Part shown: positions 1 to 8,546 of the stretch, one piece after another
Position numbering within the stretch: the first letter of the stretch is position 1
Layout of the letters: each line of letters starts with the position of its first letter
Assembly (NCBI GenBank): GCA_035485275.1
Contig: DATHOE010000012.1
Coordinates: 186,001-250,000, forward strand
From: DAIDJD01 sp035485275
GTDB lineage: Bacteria > Oederibacteriota > JAJYGY01 > DAIDJD01
Direction: 5' to 3'
Length of the DNA stretch: 64,000 bases
The notes under the pieces: generated by a model
Database searches by the model: none
Told to the model about the DNA's origin: nothing
The model's input: only the letters and a program-made list of their open reading frames with translations
Made by a program: the position numbers and the translations under genes

Positions 1-156
1 CCGCGGACGGCCTTTCTCCACGAGGCCGGCCTGCGCGGCTGGCGCGAAATCCCGGGCCTGGACATGCTGGTGGAGCAGGGCCGGGAGGCCTTCGCGCTCT
101 GGTTCGGGTTCAAACCCGAGCGCCGTCCGTCCGACCTGGGGTTGCGTAAGGTTTAA
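1..156 (+). CDS. aroE: Shikimate dehydrogenase, C-terminal end (partial)
   Basis: The first 51 codons, open from the left edge, end at TAA 154-156. The peptide carries the usual AroE tail pattern: FLHEAG, then a GLDMLVEQG segment, then AFALWFGF. AroE reduces 3-dehydroshikimate to shikimate with NADPH in the cytoplasm. The identification is short but is strengthened by aroC and aroK farther along the same strand. The 5' part lies outside the window. Confidence 0.75.
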   Translation, partial: PRTAFLHEAGLRGWREIPGLDMLVEQGREAFALWFGFKPERRPSDLGLRKV

Positions 157-174
157 TGTCAGGCTTTGGCGTCC

Positions 175-203
175 TTGACCAGGCCCTGGCGGCGGGTTAA
201 GTT
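175..203 (+). promoter_or_regulatory. Possible sigma-70-type promoter for pilT operon
   Basis: TTGACC (175-180), a 17-base spacer and TTAAGT (198-203) lie between the aroE stop and pilT. The -10 match is weak. It is the only reasonable promoter candidate in this 99-base gap. Confidence 0.3.
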
Positions 204-255
204 AATGCTGCCGTCAAAATCGTTTCTCCAGCAACATTTTTAAGGATTAAGCCGC

Positions 256-1317
256 ATGATTCAAATTGACGTTCTTTTGCGACAGATGTTCGACCGGGGC
301 GCCTCCGACATGCACTTGACCGTGGGCGCGCCTCCCATGATCCGCCTCCACGGAGAAATGGAGCCCCTGGACTACGAGAAACTGAGGCCGGACACGGTCC
401 AGCAGATCGTCTATTCGGTCCTGACCGACGAGCAGAAGGAAAAATTCGAGAAGGAAAACGAGCTGGACCTTTCCTTCGGCGTGGACGGCGTGGGCCGCGT
501 GCGTATGAACGTGTTCAAGCAGCGCGGGGCCGTGGCCAGCGTCCTGCGCCAGATCCCCACGCGCATCAAGGGCTTCGACGAACTGGACCTGCCCAAGGCC
601 GCCGCCGAGATCTGCAAGGTCCCCAAGGGCATGGTGCTGGTGTGCGGGCCCACGGGTTCGGGCAAGTCCACCACCCTGGCCGCCATGGTGGACTGGATCA
701 ACGACAACACCCAGTCGCACATCATCACCATCGAAGACCCCATCGAGTTCGTCCACAACCACAAGAAATCCATCATCAACCAGCGCGAGATCGGCGCCGA
801 CAGCAAAAGCTTCACCGCGGCCCTGAAGTACGTCCTGCGCCAGGACCCCGACGTCATCCTGGTGGGTGAAATGCGCGACGTGGAGACCATCAGCGCGGCC
901 CTGACCATCGCCGAGACGGGGCACCTCGTCTTCGCCACCCTGCACACGCCCGACGCGGTGCAGGCCATCAACCGCGTCATCGACGTCTTCCCGCACGAGC
1001 AGCAGCAGCAGGTGCGCACGCAGCTGAGCTTCGTGCTGCAGGCCATCTTCTGCCAGCAGCTCATCCCGCTCACCGAAGGCGGAGGGCGCTGCATCGCGGC
1101 CGAGGTGCTGATCGCCACGCCCGCCATCCGCAACCTCATCCGCGACGAGAAGGTCCACCAGATCTACTCGGCCCTGCAGACCGGCGCGGACCTGGGCATG
1201 CAGACGATGAACTCCTCGATGGCCTCCCTGTACCGCAGGGGCAGGGTGAAGTACCAGGACATCGCCGACCGCACCACCGATCTGCGCGACCTCGAACGCA
1301 TCGTCAAGGGCGGCTGA
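256..1317 (+). CDS. pilT: Type IV pilus retraction ATPase PilT
   Basis: A 353-residue hexameric secretion ATPase that powers pilus depolymerisation and twitching at the inner-membrane base. Visible motifs are Walker A GPTGSGKST (131-139), the Asp box / Walker B region DPDVILVGEMRD (about 197-208) and the PilT-type C-terminal AIRNLIR segment (about 289-295), which separates it from the PilB extension ATPase. Length is normal for PilT. An AAGGA sequence precedes the ATG. It is the first gene of a pil operon with pilC 23 bases downstream; no pilB is in the window. Confidence 0.95.
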   Translation: MIQIDVLLRQMFDRGASDMHLTVGAPPMIRLHGEMEPLDYEKLRPDTVQQIVYSVLTDEQKEKFEKENELDLSFGVDGVGRVRMNVFKQRGAVASVLRQIPTRIKGFDELDLPKAAAEICKVPKGMVLVCGPTGSGKSTTLAAMVDWINDNTQSHIITIEDPIEFVHNHKKSIINQREIGADSKSFTAALKYVLRQDPDVILVGEMRDVETISAALTIAETGHLVFATLHTPDAVQAINRVIDVFPHEQQQQVRTQLSFVLQAIFCQQLIPLTEGGGRCIAAEVLIATPAIRNLIRDEKVHQIYSALQTGADLGMQTMNSSMASLYRRGRVKYQDIADRTTDLRDLERIVKGG

Positions 1318-1340
1318 GGCCTTAAGGACCAGGAGCAACG

Positions 1341-2489
1341 ATGGCTGCACCAGCCAAGACCAAAACCGGCGGCCCACCGAAGGCCGTGCGCAAGGGCCCC
1401 AAGACGGGCTTCGCGCTGTTGAACGAGAAATTCGAGCGCATGAACGAGAAGATGCCCGCCGTCTCGGACGTGGCCATTTTTTCGCGCCAATTCTCGACCA
1501 TGATCAACGCCGGCCTTCCGGTCCTGCAGTGCCTGTCCATCATCGCCGAGCAGCAGTCCAAGCTGGGCTTCAAGCGCATCATCAACGAGCTGAAGGACGA
1601 GATCGGCTCGGGCGGCAACCTTTCCGACGGCCTGGCCAAGCACCCCAAGGTCTTCAACGAGCTCTACGTCAACATGGTGCGCGCCGGCGAGCTGGGCGGC
1701 GTGCTCGACACCATCCTGGACCGGCTCTCCATCTACATGGAGAAGGCCGAGGCCCTGCGCCGCAAGATCAAGGGCGCGATGATGTACCCCACCATCGTGG
1801 TGTCCGTGGCCCTCCTGGTGGTGGCCTTCCTGATGGTCAAGGTGATCCCGACCTTCCAGACCGTGTTCGCCACCTTCGGCCACGGCCTGCCGCCCCTGAC
1901 CCAGTTCGTGGTCAACATCTCCGACTTCATGCAGCACGAGTGGTACGTGATCCTGATCGCCCTGGGCGTGCTCTTCGCGACCTTCAAGCTGGTGGCCTCC
2001 ACCAGCAAGGGCGCCTACATCATCGACGGCATCCTCCTGAAGCTGCCCATCTTCGGCGACCTGCTGCGCAAATCCGCCGTGGCCAAGTTCGCCCGCACGC
2101 TGAGCACGCTGCTGAAGTCCGGCGTGCCCATCCTGGAGGCCATGGAGACCGTGGCCAAGACCTCCGGCAACAAGCGCGTGGAGGAGGTGATCAACGGGGC
2201 CCGGGCCAGCATCCGCGAAGGCCAGGGCATGGTGGAGCCCCTTAAAAAAGGCAATATTTTCCCGCCCATGGTCATCCAGATGGTGGGCGTCGGCGAGGAA
2301 ACCGGCAAAATCGACGAAATGCTCATGCGCACGGCCAATTTCTTCGAGGAAGAGGTGGACACGGCCGTGGAGGGCCTCAGCGCCGCCATGGAGCCCCTGA
2401 TCATCGTTTTTCTCGGTTTAGTGCTGGGCGTCATCATCGTGGCCATGTTCCTGCCCATCTTCAGCCTGGGAGAAGTGGTCAGCAGCTGA
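1341..2489 (+). CDS. pilC: Type IV pilus inner-membrane platform protein PilC
   Basis: A 382-residue GspF/PilC family polytopic protein that anchors the assembly machinery and couples the ATPases to pilin. Two T2SSF repeats are visible: one after the FSRQFSTM segment (about 45-170) and a second starting at FARTLSTLLKSG (about 250-375). Hydrophobic segments lie near 150-170, 200-220 and at the end. The basic, Lys-rich N-terminus is cytoplasmic. Length fits the family (about 400). It follows pilT closely and is probably co-transcribed. Confidence 0.93.
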   Translation: MAAPAKTKTGGPPKAVRKGPKTGFALLNEKFERMNEKMPAVSDVAIFSRQFSTMINAGLPVLQCLSIIAEQQSKLGFKRIINELKDEIGSGGNLSDGLAKHPKVFNELYVNMVRAGELGGVLDTILDRLSIYMEKAEALRRKIKGAMMYPTIVVSVALLVVAFLMVKVIPTFQTVFATFGHGLPPLTQFVVNISDFMQHEWYVILIALGVLFATFKLVASTSKGAYIIDGILLKLPIFGDLLRKSAVAKFARTLSTLLKSGVPILEAMETVAKTSGNKRVEEVINGARASIREGQGMVEPLKKGNIFPPMVIQMVGVGEETGKIDEMLMRTANFFEEEVDTAVEGLSAAMEPLIIVFLGLVLGVIIVAMFLPIFSLGEVVSS

Positions 2490-2576
2490 CCTCAAATCTC
2501 AAAAAATGAAAAAGCCCAGAATGGGAATGGTTTCCCGGCGGGGTTTGGAATATAGTCACAAGGTATTCACAAGTTA

Positions 2577-2606
2577 TTGACATTTTTTCTCAATCTCTGC
2601 TAAAAT
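2577..2606 (+). promoter_or_regulatory. Sigma-70-type promoter before pilD
   Basis: TTGACA (2577-2582), an 18-base spacer and TAAAAT (2601-2606) sit in an AT-rich gap within otherwise GC-rich DNA. The predicted start of transcription is only about 20 bases before the pilD start, giving a short leader with AGAAGG as ribosome site. It would let pilD-pilQ be transcribed separately from pilT-pilC. Confidence 0.65.
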
Positions 2607-2630
2607 ACATAACCTGAGAAAGAAGGCATT

Positions 2631-3425
2631 TTGCGGGGCTACATGCTGACGATGGTCTGGGCTGGTTTGCTGGGCTTATGCGCCGGTAGCTTTGCCAATG
2701 TTTTCCTTTACAGATATCCCCGGGGAGAGTCCCTCTGGCGACCCCCTTCGCGCTGTCCGTCCTGTGGACAGCCGGTGCGCTGGCGGCACAACGTTCCGGT
2801 GTTGGGCTGGTTGGAGCTGGGAGGGCGTTGCTTTGACTGCGGCGCCCCCATATCCGCGGCCTACCCGCTGGTGGAAGCGCTCTTCGGCCTGCTGGGCGTG
2901 GCGGTGGCCTGGCGCGGCGGCCCCGGAGCGCAGACTTGGGTTTACCTCTGCTTTTTCTGGCTCCTCCTGCTGGGGGCCCTGGCGGACTGGCAGACCTTGT
3001 ACCTGTACGACGTGATCACCGTGCCCCTGATGGTGCTGGGCTTGGGCGTCTCCTTCGCCTTCCCCAGGCTCATGGGCGGCCCCTGGGCCTCGCCTTTGGC
3101 GGCTCTGGGCATGGCGGCGACCATGCTGGCCCTGCAGTTCATCGGCCGCTGGCTCTTCGGCCGCGAAGCCATGGGCTCGGGCGACGTCAAACTGATGGTG
3201 GGCGCGGCCTGCTTCCTGGGCTGGCCGCAGGCCTGGTTCGCGCTGCTGGTGGCGAGCCTCTTGGGCCTCCCCCTCCTGCTGCTTTTCCGCCGCGTGCGCG
3301 GCGGGCGCTGGAAGGATCCGGTCCCCTTCGGGCCGGCGCTGGCGATCGGATGCGCCATCGCCGCCTGGGACCTGCTCGGCGGCGCGCCGGTGCTGCCAAG
3401 CTGGCTGGGTTTCGGCCCGCTTTGA
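2631..3425 (+). CDS. pilD: Prepilin peptidase / N-methyltransferase PilD
   Basis: A 264-residue bifunctional membrane aspartic protease that cleaves type IV prepilin leaders and methylates the new N-terminus. The N-terminal cytoplasmic domain has the two zinc-binding CxxC pairs (C42/C45 and C67/C70). The peptidase part is strongly hydrophobic and carries the catalytic GxGD motif as GSGD (about 184-187), with the partner Asp probably in ALADWQ (about 119). The TTG at 2631 lies 4 bases after AGAAGG; an ATG at 2643 is an alternative that loses four residues. Confidence 0.92.
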   Translation: MRGYMLTMVWAGLLGLCAGSFANVFLYRYPRGESLWRPPSRCPSCGQPVRWRHNVPVLGWLELGGRCFDCGAPISAAYPLVEALFGLLGVAVAWRGGPGAQTWVYLCFFWLLLLGALADWQTLYLYDVITVPLMVLGLGVSFAFPRLMGGPWASPLAALGMAATMLALQFIGRWLFGREAMGSGDVKLMVGAACFLGWPQAWFALLVASLLGLPLLLLFRRVRGGRWKDPVPFGPALAIGCAIAAWDLLGGAPVLPSWLGFGPL

Positions 3426-3445
3426 CTTCAACACGGTAGAGGAAC

Positions 3446-4552
3446 ATGCCCGTTTTCGGATCTCCCCTCATCGGCCTGGACATCGGCACCAGCTCCATCA
3501 AGCTGGTGCAGTTGATTGCCTCGGGCAAGGACCGTTGGACCCTGCAGGCCTTCGCCATGCAGGACCTCAGCGACGAGGCCGTCGAGGAGATCGACGCGGA
3601 CCTGCGCGCCTCGGTGGTGGGCCTGGCCCTGAAGAAGGCCTTCAAGTCCTCCAAGGCCTCCGGCCGCAAGGTGGTGACCGCGGTCAGCGGCGACGCCGTG
3701 ATCGTGCGCTACGTGAAGCTGCCCTTCATGAGCCCGGCCGAGCTGAAGAACGTCATCAGCTACGAGGCCGAGCAGCACATCCCCCTGCCGATCGACCAGG
3801 TGATCCTGGACCACCACATCCTGGGCACCCTGGACGAGGACGGCCAGCGGAAGCTGGAGGTCCTGCTGGTGGCCGCCAAGACCGACATGGTCGACGACCG
3901 CCTGAGCCTGCTCAAGGCCGCCCACCTGAAGCCCTCGGTCATCGACGTCGACAGCTTCGCCATGGAGAACGCCTACCTCGCCAACTACGGCGTCGAGAAG
4001 GGCGAGACCGTGGCGCTGGTGAACATCGGCGCCAAGACCACCACGATCAACGTCATCGAGGACGGGGTCTCCCACCTCACCCGCGATTTCGCGGTGGCGG
4101 GCAACCAGTTCACCAAACAGATGCAGACGGAAATGAGCCTGGGCTTCCCGCAGGCGGAGGAGCTCAAGCGCCAGCAGGGCCAGGTCGCCATCGAAAGCGA
4201 CGAGATCATGCTGACGAGCATGCCCGACAAGGATGACCGTTCCATGGCCATCTCCGAGGCGGTCACGCCCGTGCTGAACAAGATGCTCAGCGAGTTCCGG
4301 CGCTCCTTCGACTTCTACGAGAACTCGATCAAGAAGCGGCCCATCTCCAAGGTCCTGCTCTCCGGCGGCGGCGCCAGGCTCAAGAACATCGAGAAGTTCT
4401 TCGCCGACAAGCTGGGCGTGGCCACGGAGATCGCCGATCCCTTCCGGCGGGTGGACATCCCCAAGGGCATGGACGCGGAAAGCATACGCGCGGCCGCGCC
4501 GGCCCTCATGGTCGGCATCGGTCTGGCGCTGCGCAAAGGCTCGGCGCTATGA
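3446..4552 (+). CDS. pilM: Type IV pilus assembly protein PilM
   Basis: A 368-residue actin-like cytoplasmic ATPase that binds the PilN tail and organises the alignment complex. The phosphate-1 loop GLDIGTSSIKLVQ is near residue 10, a second nucleotide loop NIGAKTTTINV near 193 and a third, LLSGGGARL, near 305, matching the FtsA/PilM fold. The gene overlaps pilN by 4 bases (ATGA), indicating translational coupling. Confidence 0.92.
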   Translation: MPVFGSPLIGLDIGTSSIKLVQLIASGKDRWTLQAFAMQDLSDEAVEEIDADLRASVVGLALKKAFKSSKASGRKVVTAVSGDAVIVRYVKLPFMSPAELKNVISYEAEQHIPLPIDQVILDHHILGTLDEDGQRKLEVLLVAAKTDMVDDRLSLLKAAHLKPSVIDVDSFAMENAYLANYGVEKGETVALVNIGAKTTTINVIEDGVSHLTRDFAVAGNQFTKQMQTEMSLGFPQAEELKRQQGQVAIESDEIMLTSMPDKDDRSMAISEAVTPVLNKMLSEFRRSFDFYENSIKKRPISKVLLSGGGARLKNIEKFFADKLGVATEIADPFRRVDIPKGMDAESIRAAAPALMVGIGLALRKGSAL

Positions 4553-5127
4553 TCCAGCTGAACCTTCTCCCCCCAAAGGTCCGCGAAGCCGAGCTGCTGC
4601 GCAAGATCCTGATCGTGGCGGCGGTGGCCTACGCGATCGGCGGCGCCTGGGTGGCCTGGCAGTGGACCCTGAACGAGGCCAAGGTCAAGCTGGCGCAAAG
4701 GGCCGTGGAGCGGGTGCAGGCCCAGCTGAACTCGCCTGAGCTGCAGGTGGCGGTGCAGGCGGTGCAGAAATTCGCCGACGACATGGCCGCGGTGAAGGCC
4801 AAGGCCTCGGTGGTGAACGAATACCGCAAGCAGCAGGTCTCGCTGCTGCGCCTGCTCGACGCGGTCCCGGACTGGACCATGAACGGCCAGGTCTGGTTCC
4901 TGATCCTCTCGGCGCCCGTCTCCCCGAGCCGCGGCCCGGCCGGCCGGACCGTGGAGCTGACCGGAGCCACCCTCTCCCGCAGCTTCTTCGTGAAGTACTT
5001 CGATTTCATGCAGGGGCAGCCCTTGGTGAACAACCTCTCCCTGGACTCCCCGCCGGCGGCGGTGTTCATCCACAACACCCAAGTCGTCCAGTTCCGGCTT
5101 GGCTTCACGGTCCCGGACCTGCCATGA
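4549..5127 (+). CDS. pilN: Type IV pilus assembly protein PilN
   Basis: A 192-residue bitopic inner-membrane protein. The N-terminus MIQLNLLPPK is the conserved PilM-binding motif, followed by one transmembrane helix (about 21-40), a periplasmic coiled coil and a small ferredoxin-like domain that pairs with PilO. It overlaps pilM and pilO by four bases on each side. Assignment rests on the N-terminal motif, size and order. Confidence 0.9.
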   Translation: MIQLNLLPPKVREAELLRKILIVAAVAYAIGGAWVAWQWTLNEAKVKLAQRAVERVQAQLNSPELQVAVQAVQKFADDMAAVKAKASVVNEYRKQQVSLLRLLDAVPDWTMNGQVWFLILSAPVSPSRGPAGRTVELTGATLSRSFFVKYFDFMQGQPLVNNLSLDSPPAAVFIHNTQVVQFRLGFTVPDLP

Positions 5128-5693
5128 ACCAGAAATATTGGATCGTGATCGGCGGGCTGGCCTTGGGCCTGGCGCTCCTCACCTTCGCCGGGTGGCGCTT
5201 CCTGGTGCATCCCCTGTCGGCGGACTACGCCGCCGCGGTGGCGCAGAAGGCCGTCATCGACGCGCAGCTCCAGACCGCCCGCGACACCGCGGCGCAGTTC
5301 AGCAAGTTCAGGGCCCAGGAGGAGGACATGCGCCGGGACCTGGAGTTCTACAGCAGCCGCACCGACGGGCGCCTGAACGCCGTCGAGGTCAGCCAGATGC
5401 TCACCACCCTGGGCAAGGGCCTGGGGCTGGGCAACTGGCTCATCACCGTGGCCAAGCAGCCCAGCATCGGCGGCATAGGGCAGTACGCGGTGCAGCTCAG
5501 CTTCAAGTCCGACTTCGAGCGCCTTGGCGGCTTCCTCAACGCCTGCGTGAGCCAGCGGCGCATCATCGTGCCCACCGGCATCACCATCAACTCGGTGGAC
5601 GACCCCAACGGGGTCTACAACGACACCATGACCGTGAGCCTGAACATGACCGTGTACGGCGGCCTGGATGCCAAGGCCGGAGGGAGGATCTGA
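5124..5693 (+). CDS. pilO: Type IV pilus assembly protein PilO
   Basis: A 189-residue bitopic protein with one transmembrane helix (about 8-28), a coiled-coil segment (about 35-75) and a periplasmic domain, the partner of PilN in the pilus alignment subcomplex. Sequence conservation in PilO is low, so order and architecture carry the call. Its stop codon overlaps the start of pilP (TGATG). Confidence 0.85.
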   Translation: MNQKYWIVIGGLALGLALLTFAGWRFLVHPLSADYAAAVAQKAVIDAQLQTARDTAAQFSKFRAQEEDMRRDLEFYSSRTDGRLNAVEVSQMLTTLGKGLGLGNWLITVAKQPSIGGIGQYAVQLSFKSDFERLGGFLNACVSQRRIIVPTGITINSVDDPNGVYNDTMTVSLNMTVYGGLDAKAGGRI

Positions 5694-6178
5694 TGCGCGC
5701 CCGGGCGTTCCTGATCGCGTTGGCCCTGATCCTGGCGGCCGTGGGAGGACTGAAGGCGCTGGAGCGGGCCTCGGCCGAGATGCTGAGGGACGCGGAAACG
5801 AGCACGCAGGACGAGGCCTCGCTGAAGCCCCTCTTCCTGTTCGCCATGCGCGGCCGCGGGGACCCCTTCATGCCCTACCCCGTGCTGGGCACCGCCGCCA
5901 CGCCGGTGAAGGCCTTCGACATCAACGCCCTGGTCTTCTCGGGCACCCTCGAAGTGCAGGGGCAGCTGGCCGCCCTCTTCATGGACGACCGCAACCGCAC
6001 CTACTTCCTGCGGGGCAACTGCCTCTACGATCCCGCGGACAAGGTCGTCCCGGGCGTCCACGGCAGCATCGCCCAGACCGACACGGACAATGAGGTCACC
6101 CTGACCCAGGGCGGGAGCAAGCTCGCCTTCACCAGCCAGCGCGTTTCCAAGCGACTGGCCCAGGACAGCCAACCTTGA
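5693..6178 (+). CDS. pilP: Type IV pilus periplasmic protein PilP
   Basis: A 161-residue protein with a hydrophobic N-terminal segment (about 4-22) and the PilP signature GRGDPFMP (near 51-58), followed by a small beta-rich domain (F-x-G-T-L repeats) that contacts PilQ. Many PilP proteins are lipoproteins, but here no lipobox Cys follows the N-terminal segment, so it may stay membrane-anchored. The ATG at 5693 overlaps the pilO stop. An upstream reading of the same frame is only a shadow of pilO. Confidence 0.85.
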   Translation: MRARAFLIALALILAAVGGLKALERASAEMLRDAETSTQDEASLKPLFLFAMRGRGDPFMPYPVLGTAATPVKAFDINALVFSGTLEVQGQLAALFMDDRNRTYFLRGNCLYDPADKVVPGVHGSIAQTDTDNEVTLTQGGSKLAFTSQRVSKRLAQDSQP

Positions 6179-6189
6179 ACGAGGATTCC

Positions 6190-8466
6190 ATGGCCCAGCG
6201 ACTGCGAAATCCCATTGTGCTCATCGCCGCAGCCCTGCTGCTGGCGGCGGCTCCCCTGCGGGCCATGAAGCTGGGGCGCATCAGCCTGCTGAAAGGCTCC
6301 GGGGGATACGTCCTGCAGGCCCAGACGGACGGCCTCGCCGCGCCCACCCTGCAGACCGCCGACGGCAAGCTGATCATCGTGGTGCCCGGCGGCGAACGCA
6401 GCCTGAAGGCCATCAGCCTGGCCAAGGGCCCGGTGGCGCGCATCCGCTTCGGCATGGAAGGCTCGGACCTGCACATCGTGCTTGACCTGAGGGAAGCCGC
6501 GCACGGAAGGATCGCGCGCGTGGACGCCACGGGCTTCGCCATCGTCCTGCTGGCCGACGACTCCGCACCGGCCAAGGCGGCCGCCGCCCCCGAACCCACC
6601 GCCGCGGCCACCGCGGACGACACCGCCATGGACGTCTCGGCCACGGGGACGGTCAGCCTGGACCCCTCCCAGGTCGGCTACACCTACCGGGTCGTGGACC
6701 TGTCCCTGGGCGGCGACGAGAAACACAGCGAGCTGGTCGTGAGCGCGGACGGGCCCGCCAGCTACTCATCCTCGGTGCGCCAGGACGGCCGCCTGCTGCG
6801 CCTGGATTTCCTCAACAGCACCCTGGCCTGGAGCGGCGACGAGAAGACGCTCAAGGACGACGCCATCGCCGGCGTGGTGATCAAGCAGCTCAGCATCGAG
6901 GGCGAGTCCAGGGTGCGCGTCGACATCCAGCTGACGGGCAAGCTCGATTACGCCTTCAAGCGGGACCAGAACCAGCTGGTGGTGCGCCTGGCGCGCCCCA
7001 TCAAGACCCCGGCCGTCGCCGCCGCGGGCGACCTGAACACGCCGGTGAGCCTGGACGTGCAGAACGCCGACCTGGTGGGCGTGCTGAAGGCCCTGTGTGA
7101 GCAGGCCGGCTTCGAGTACCAGTTCACCCGTTCGCTCCTCGCCAAGGTCCCGCCGGAGTCCCTGGTGACCATGAAGGCGGAAGGCCGGCCCTTCCACGAG
7201 GTGCTGGACACCCTGCTGGCCCAGGACCAGGACCGCGAGATGCGCCTTGGCAACACCATCTACATGGGCACGGAGCTGGAGATCGGGACGCGCCGCGCCA
7301 GCCTGCCGGTCGTCTCCGTGCCCTACGAGCCCAAATACCTGACCAGCACGCAGATCATGAGCTACCTCAACGACCGCTACGTGTACGACGACGCCGAGCG
7401 CGACCGGCTCAAGGGCATCGTCGCGGACCCGCGCGACCCCACCGCCATGCTGCTCGTCGGCACCCCCGACGAGGTCAAGGGCTGGGAGACCATCATCAAG
7501 CAGGTGGACGTGCCCGACGCCGGCGACGAGGGCGGTGAGGACAGCGGCGGCATGCGCACCCAGGTTTTCCACCTCGACTACCTGGACAACTCCAACGTGG
7601 GGCTCATCGACGGGGCCATCGCCCAGCTCTATCCCGTCGGCGAGACAGCGCCCACGCCCCTGATCGACTCCTCCACGCGCACCCTGGTGGTGACGACGCG
7701 CCCCAAGTACATGCGCAAGATCGCCGACATCCTCTCCAAGATCGACATACGGCCCCTGCAGGTGAACATCGAGGGCAAGATCATCGAGGTGGACCAGGCG
7801 GTCTCCTCGGAGCTGGGCGTCAACTGGCAGGCCTCTTCGGCCTCTGAGAACCCGGGTATCACCAGCGCCGGCTTCGTCCCTGGCATCGCGCCCATCCTGA
7901 CCAGCCAGCTGAGCTACGGCACCGTCCTGGATATGGCGAAGATCAACGCAACGCTCCAGGCCATGATCCAGACCAACAAGGCCGACCTGATCTCGGCGCC
8001 GAACATCACCACGGTGGACAACATGCCGGCGACCATCCAGTCGACCCAGACCCAAGTCTATGTGCAGACCACCACGACGATCTCCAACGGCAACGTCACC
8101 AACGCCAATGCCTTCACCCTGAGCCCCGTGCCCCTGGAGCTGGTGGTGACCCCGAAGATCAGCCGCGGCGACCGCAAGGTCCTGATGAACATCAACTTCA
8201 ACCTGACCACCACCGACGGCCAGGCCCCGGTCGTGGGCGCGCCCCTGCCCACCAACCAGCAGCAGGCCATCACCAACGTCAGCGTCAACAGCGGCGAGAC
8301 CTTCGTCATCGGCGGCCTGGTGAAGCAGAACAACACCGAGGAGGTGCAGAAGGTGCCCTTCCTCAGCGACATCCCCCTGCTGGGCCTCCTGTTCCGCTTC
8401 AACCAGATCAACAAGTCCAAAGACGACGTCGTGATCTTCATCAAGCCGACCATCGTCGGATACTGA
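6190..8466 (+). CDS. pilQ: Type IV pilus outer-membrane secretin PilQ
   Basis: A 758-residue secretin forming the outer-membrane channel for the pilus. In order: signal peptide (about 1-25), two AMIN peptidoglycan-binding domains (about 30-125 and 165-265), an STN/N0 domain (about 285-355), an N1-type domain, and the C-terminal secretin core (about 540-755) ending with VPFLSDIPLLGLLF, the family hallmark. The ATG at 6190 is preferred over a TTG at 6175 because GAGG (6181-6184) is well spaced. It closes the pil gene set in the window. Confidence 0.93.
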   Translation: MAQRLRNPIVLIAAALLLAAAPLRAMKLGRISLLKGSGGYVLQAQTDGLAAPTLQTADGKLIIVVPGGERSLKAISLAKGPVARIRFGMEGSDLHIVLDLREAAHGRIARVDATGFAIVLLADDSAPAKAAAAPEPTAAATADDTAMDVSATGTVSLDPSQVGYTYRVVDLSLGGDEKHSELVVSADGPASYSSSVRQDGRLLRLDFLNSTLAWSGDEKTLKDDAIAGVVIKQLSIEGESRVRVDIQLTGKLDYAFKRDQNQLVVRLARPIKTPAVAAAGDLNTPVSLDVQNADLVGVLKALCEQAGFEYQFTRSLLAKVPPESLVTMKAEGRPFHEVLDTLLAQDQDREMRLGNTIYMGTELEIGTRRASLPVVSVPYEPKYLTSTQIMSYLNDRYVYDDAERDRLKGIVADPRDPTAMLLVGTPDEVKGWETIIKQVDVPDAGDEGGEDSGGMRTQVFHLDYLDNSNVGLIDGAIAQLYPVGETAPTPLIDSSTRTLVVTTRPKYMRKIADILSKIDIRPLQVNIEGKIIEVDQAVSSELGVNWQASSASENPGITSAGFVPGIAPILTSQLSYGTVLDMAKINATLQAMIQTNKADLISAPNITTVDNMPATIQSTQTQVYVQTTTTISNGNVTNANAFTLSPVPLELVVTPKISRGDRKVLMNINFNLTTTDGQAPVVGAPLPTNQQQAITNVSVNSGETFVIGGLVKQNNTEEVQKVPFLSDIPLLGLLFRFNQINKSKDDVVIFIKPTIVGY

Positions 8467-8470
8467 TGGC

Positions 8471-8530
8471 CAACGCATCCGCCCTCTGGCCCCGGTTCCG
8501 GACCTGATCCGGAGGGCCGGAGGGCGTTGT
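8471..8530 (+). terminator. Strong hairpin between pilQ and aroC
   Basis: GCCCTCTGGCCC (8481-8492) pairs with GGGCCGGAGGGC (8514-8525) with one G-U pair. An outer CAACG/CGTTG pairing and an inner TCCGG/CCGGA pairing extend it. The 3' side runs into GTTGTTGTT rather than a pure U tract. It probably ends pil transcription or dampens read-through into aroC, whose ATG lies 21 bases beyond the stem. Confidence 0.6.
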
Positions 8531-8546
8531 TGTTACAAGGAAACCC

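Noticed and set aside
247..1377. Long - strand open frame opposite pilT (376 codons)
   Set aside because: Shadow of the PilT frame; low-complexity Val/His/Asp/Gly composition typical of antisense GC-rich DNA, while the + strand has full PilT motifs.
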